Source: Acanthaster planci
Lineage: Eukaryota; Echinodermata; Asteroidea; Valvatida; Acanthasteridae
Direction: 5' to 3'
Assembly (NCBI RefSeq): GCF_001949145.1
Contig: NW_019091451.1
Coordinates: forward strand, 223,806 to 283,805
DNA: 60,000 bases
Shown piece after piece: positions 59,126-60,000 of the stretch (position 1 is its first letter; each line of letters opens with the position of its first letter). The position numbers and the translations under genes were made by a program. The notes beneath the pieces were generated by a model that had not been told where the DNA came from, ran no database searches, and saw only the letters and a list, made by a program, of their open reading frames with translations.

Positions 59126-60000
59126 TCATGTCCGCCTGTTGTGTGACTTGTAATATGTACTTATGTGAGATTTGGATGGTTTGTGTCTTTTGTTGTGTGT
59201 GTCAATTTCTGTTTGTTCGTCAGCGTCTTGTATGTGTATATGTGTGTTCGGTTTAAGATTCATGTCCATTTTGATGTGAAATATATTTTATAGTTTTTAT
59301 TGATCTTTAAATGTAAAGTTGTTTATTTTCCGAATTAGAAAATATACCTTTTTATATTTCTTTGCCAACGTTGAGGGAGGCAAGTTTAAGGGCCCCTGTA
59401 AAGTTTTTTTCTTTTGTCATTCCTTACCCATGAAAGAGGAGGTTTATCCTTTGTTCTCCTTTTTTAGCTATTTAAATTGTACTGTCTTTGTATGTATTTT
59501 GTATTGTGGTAGTGAAATCTACCTACTGAAAGTATCGAATACGTCCACCGATGAGTTTCGACAAACACAGTAGAACAGAACTTTATGTTGAAGCTGTATG
59601 GTATTATTTCCTTCTGAAACTTTTTCAACATGCTATTGGCATAACTTCACACATAATACACGGAGAAATAGTCGAAGATAATGCTTCGCAACTGGTTTTT
59701 ATTTTGAACAGACGACAGAGGGTAGCAACATCTTTAGCCATTCCCCGACGATGGTTTGGTCAGATGTTATGATAATGACCGACCTGATTGCGCAAAAGAA
59801 CATCCCCCCCCCGGGCGTCGCCGTTTAGGTGAAAAGCGCCCTCTATGATTTAGGGGTGGTCATAAGTGAACTGAAAAAGGATAGTAATCCTTGGTACCAG
59901 TACTAGCAAATGACAACAAAGTGAGCTATAAATCTTTGAAAGCTGTCATAGGTACTCAGGTCTTCTAAACTCTTTTGTATAACGGTAATTATGTTTCAAG
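59126..60000. other. Intergenic, downstream of the adaptor gene
   Basis: GT-rich at first, then ordinary AT-rich sequence. A C9 run lies at 59804-59812. Short open frames at 59319-59772 show no domain. Confidence 0.5.

Overview
This is intron-rich animal nuclear DNA, not prokaryotic DNA. Coding sequence is sparse and broken into short exons with GT-AG borders. Most of the window is AT-leaning and noncoding. It is crowded with foldback (MITE-like) elements, old dispersed repeats and unusually frequent runs of C or G. A 429-base run of N marks an assembly gap. The style of the repeats (long foldbacks, many C/G runs, frequent TACATGTAC and AGGCCTA words) reminds me of marine invertebrate deuterostomes such as sea stars, sea urchins or amphioxus. 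That is an impression, not an identification.

The one gene I can support fully is on the + strand at 51609-57941. Seven exons join with matching phases into a predicted 558-residue protein: an N-terminal PH domain, a linker with several tyrosine motifs (including YENV) and a PVPVPPVP proline stretch, then two divergent PDZ-type domains back to back. This is the layout of a membrane-recruited signalling adaptor. The PDZ pair resembles the X11/Mint (APBA) pair in arrangement, but a PH domain stands where X11 has a PTB domain. I do not recognise a named orthologue, so no symbol is given. A YY1-like site and a TATA-like stretch lie upstream. A likely polyadenylation signal lies about 1.15 kb after the stop.

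Positions 1-51600 hold no gene I can name. A convincing isolated exon with good splice sites lies at 41769-41945 (+), and two weaker exon candidates lie at 8830-8984 and 28794-28955. The rest is repeats: a short MITE family with TTACACTGTAA ends (1-101, 23986-24288); a direct duplication about 3.7 kb apart (12150-12616, 15863-16350); a composite tandem array with TGACGTCA palindromes (17540-19030); a degenerate tRNA-like sequence (19906-19990); a terminal-inverted-repeat element (26036-26626); a palindromic family with three copies in 6.4 kb (37529, 40828, 43730); and an old direct repeat (44852, 46141). Two large foldbacks sit inside introns 4 and 6 of the adaptor gene.

CpG-rich patches at about 2240-2640, 3340-3560, 31000-31250 and 33920-34080 are noted as possible regulatory DNA without direct proof.
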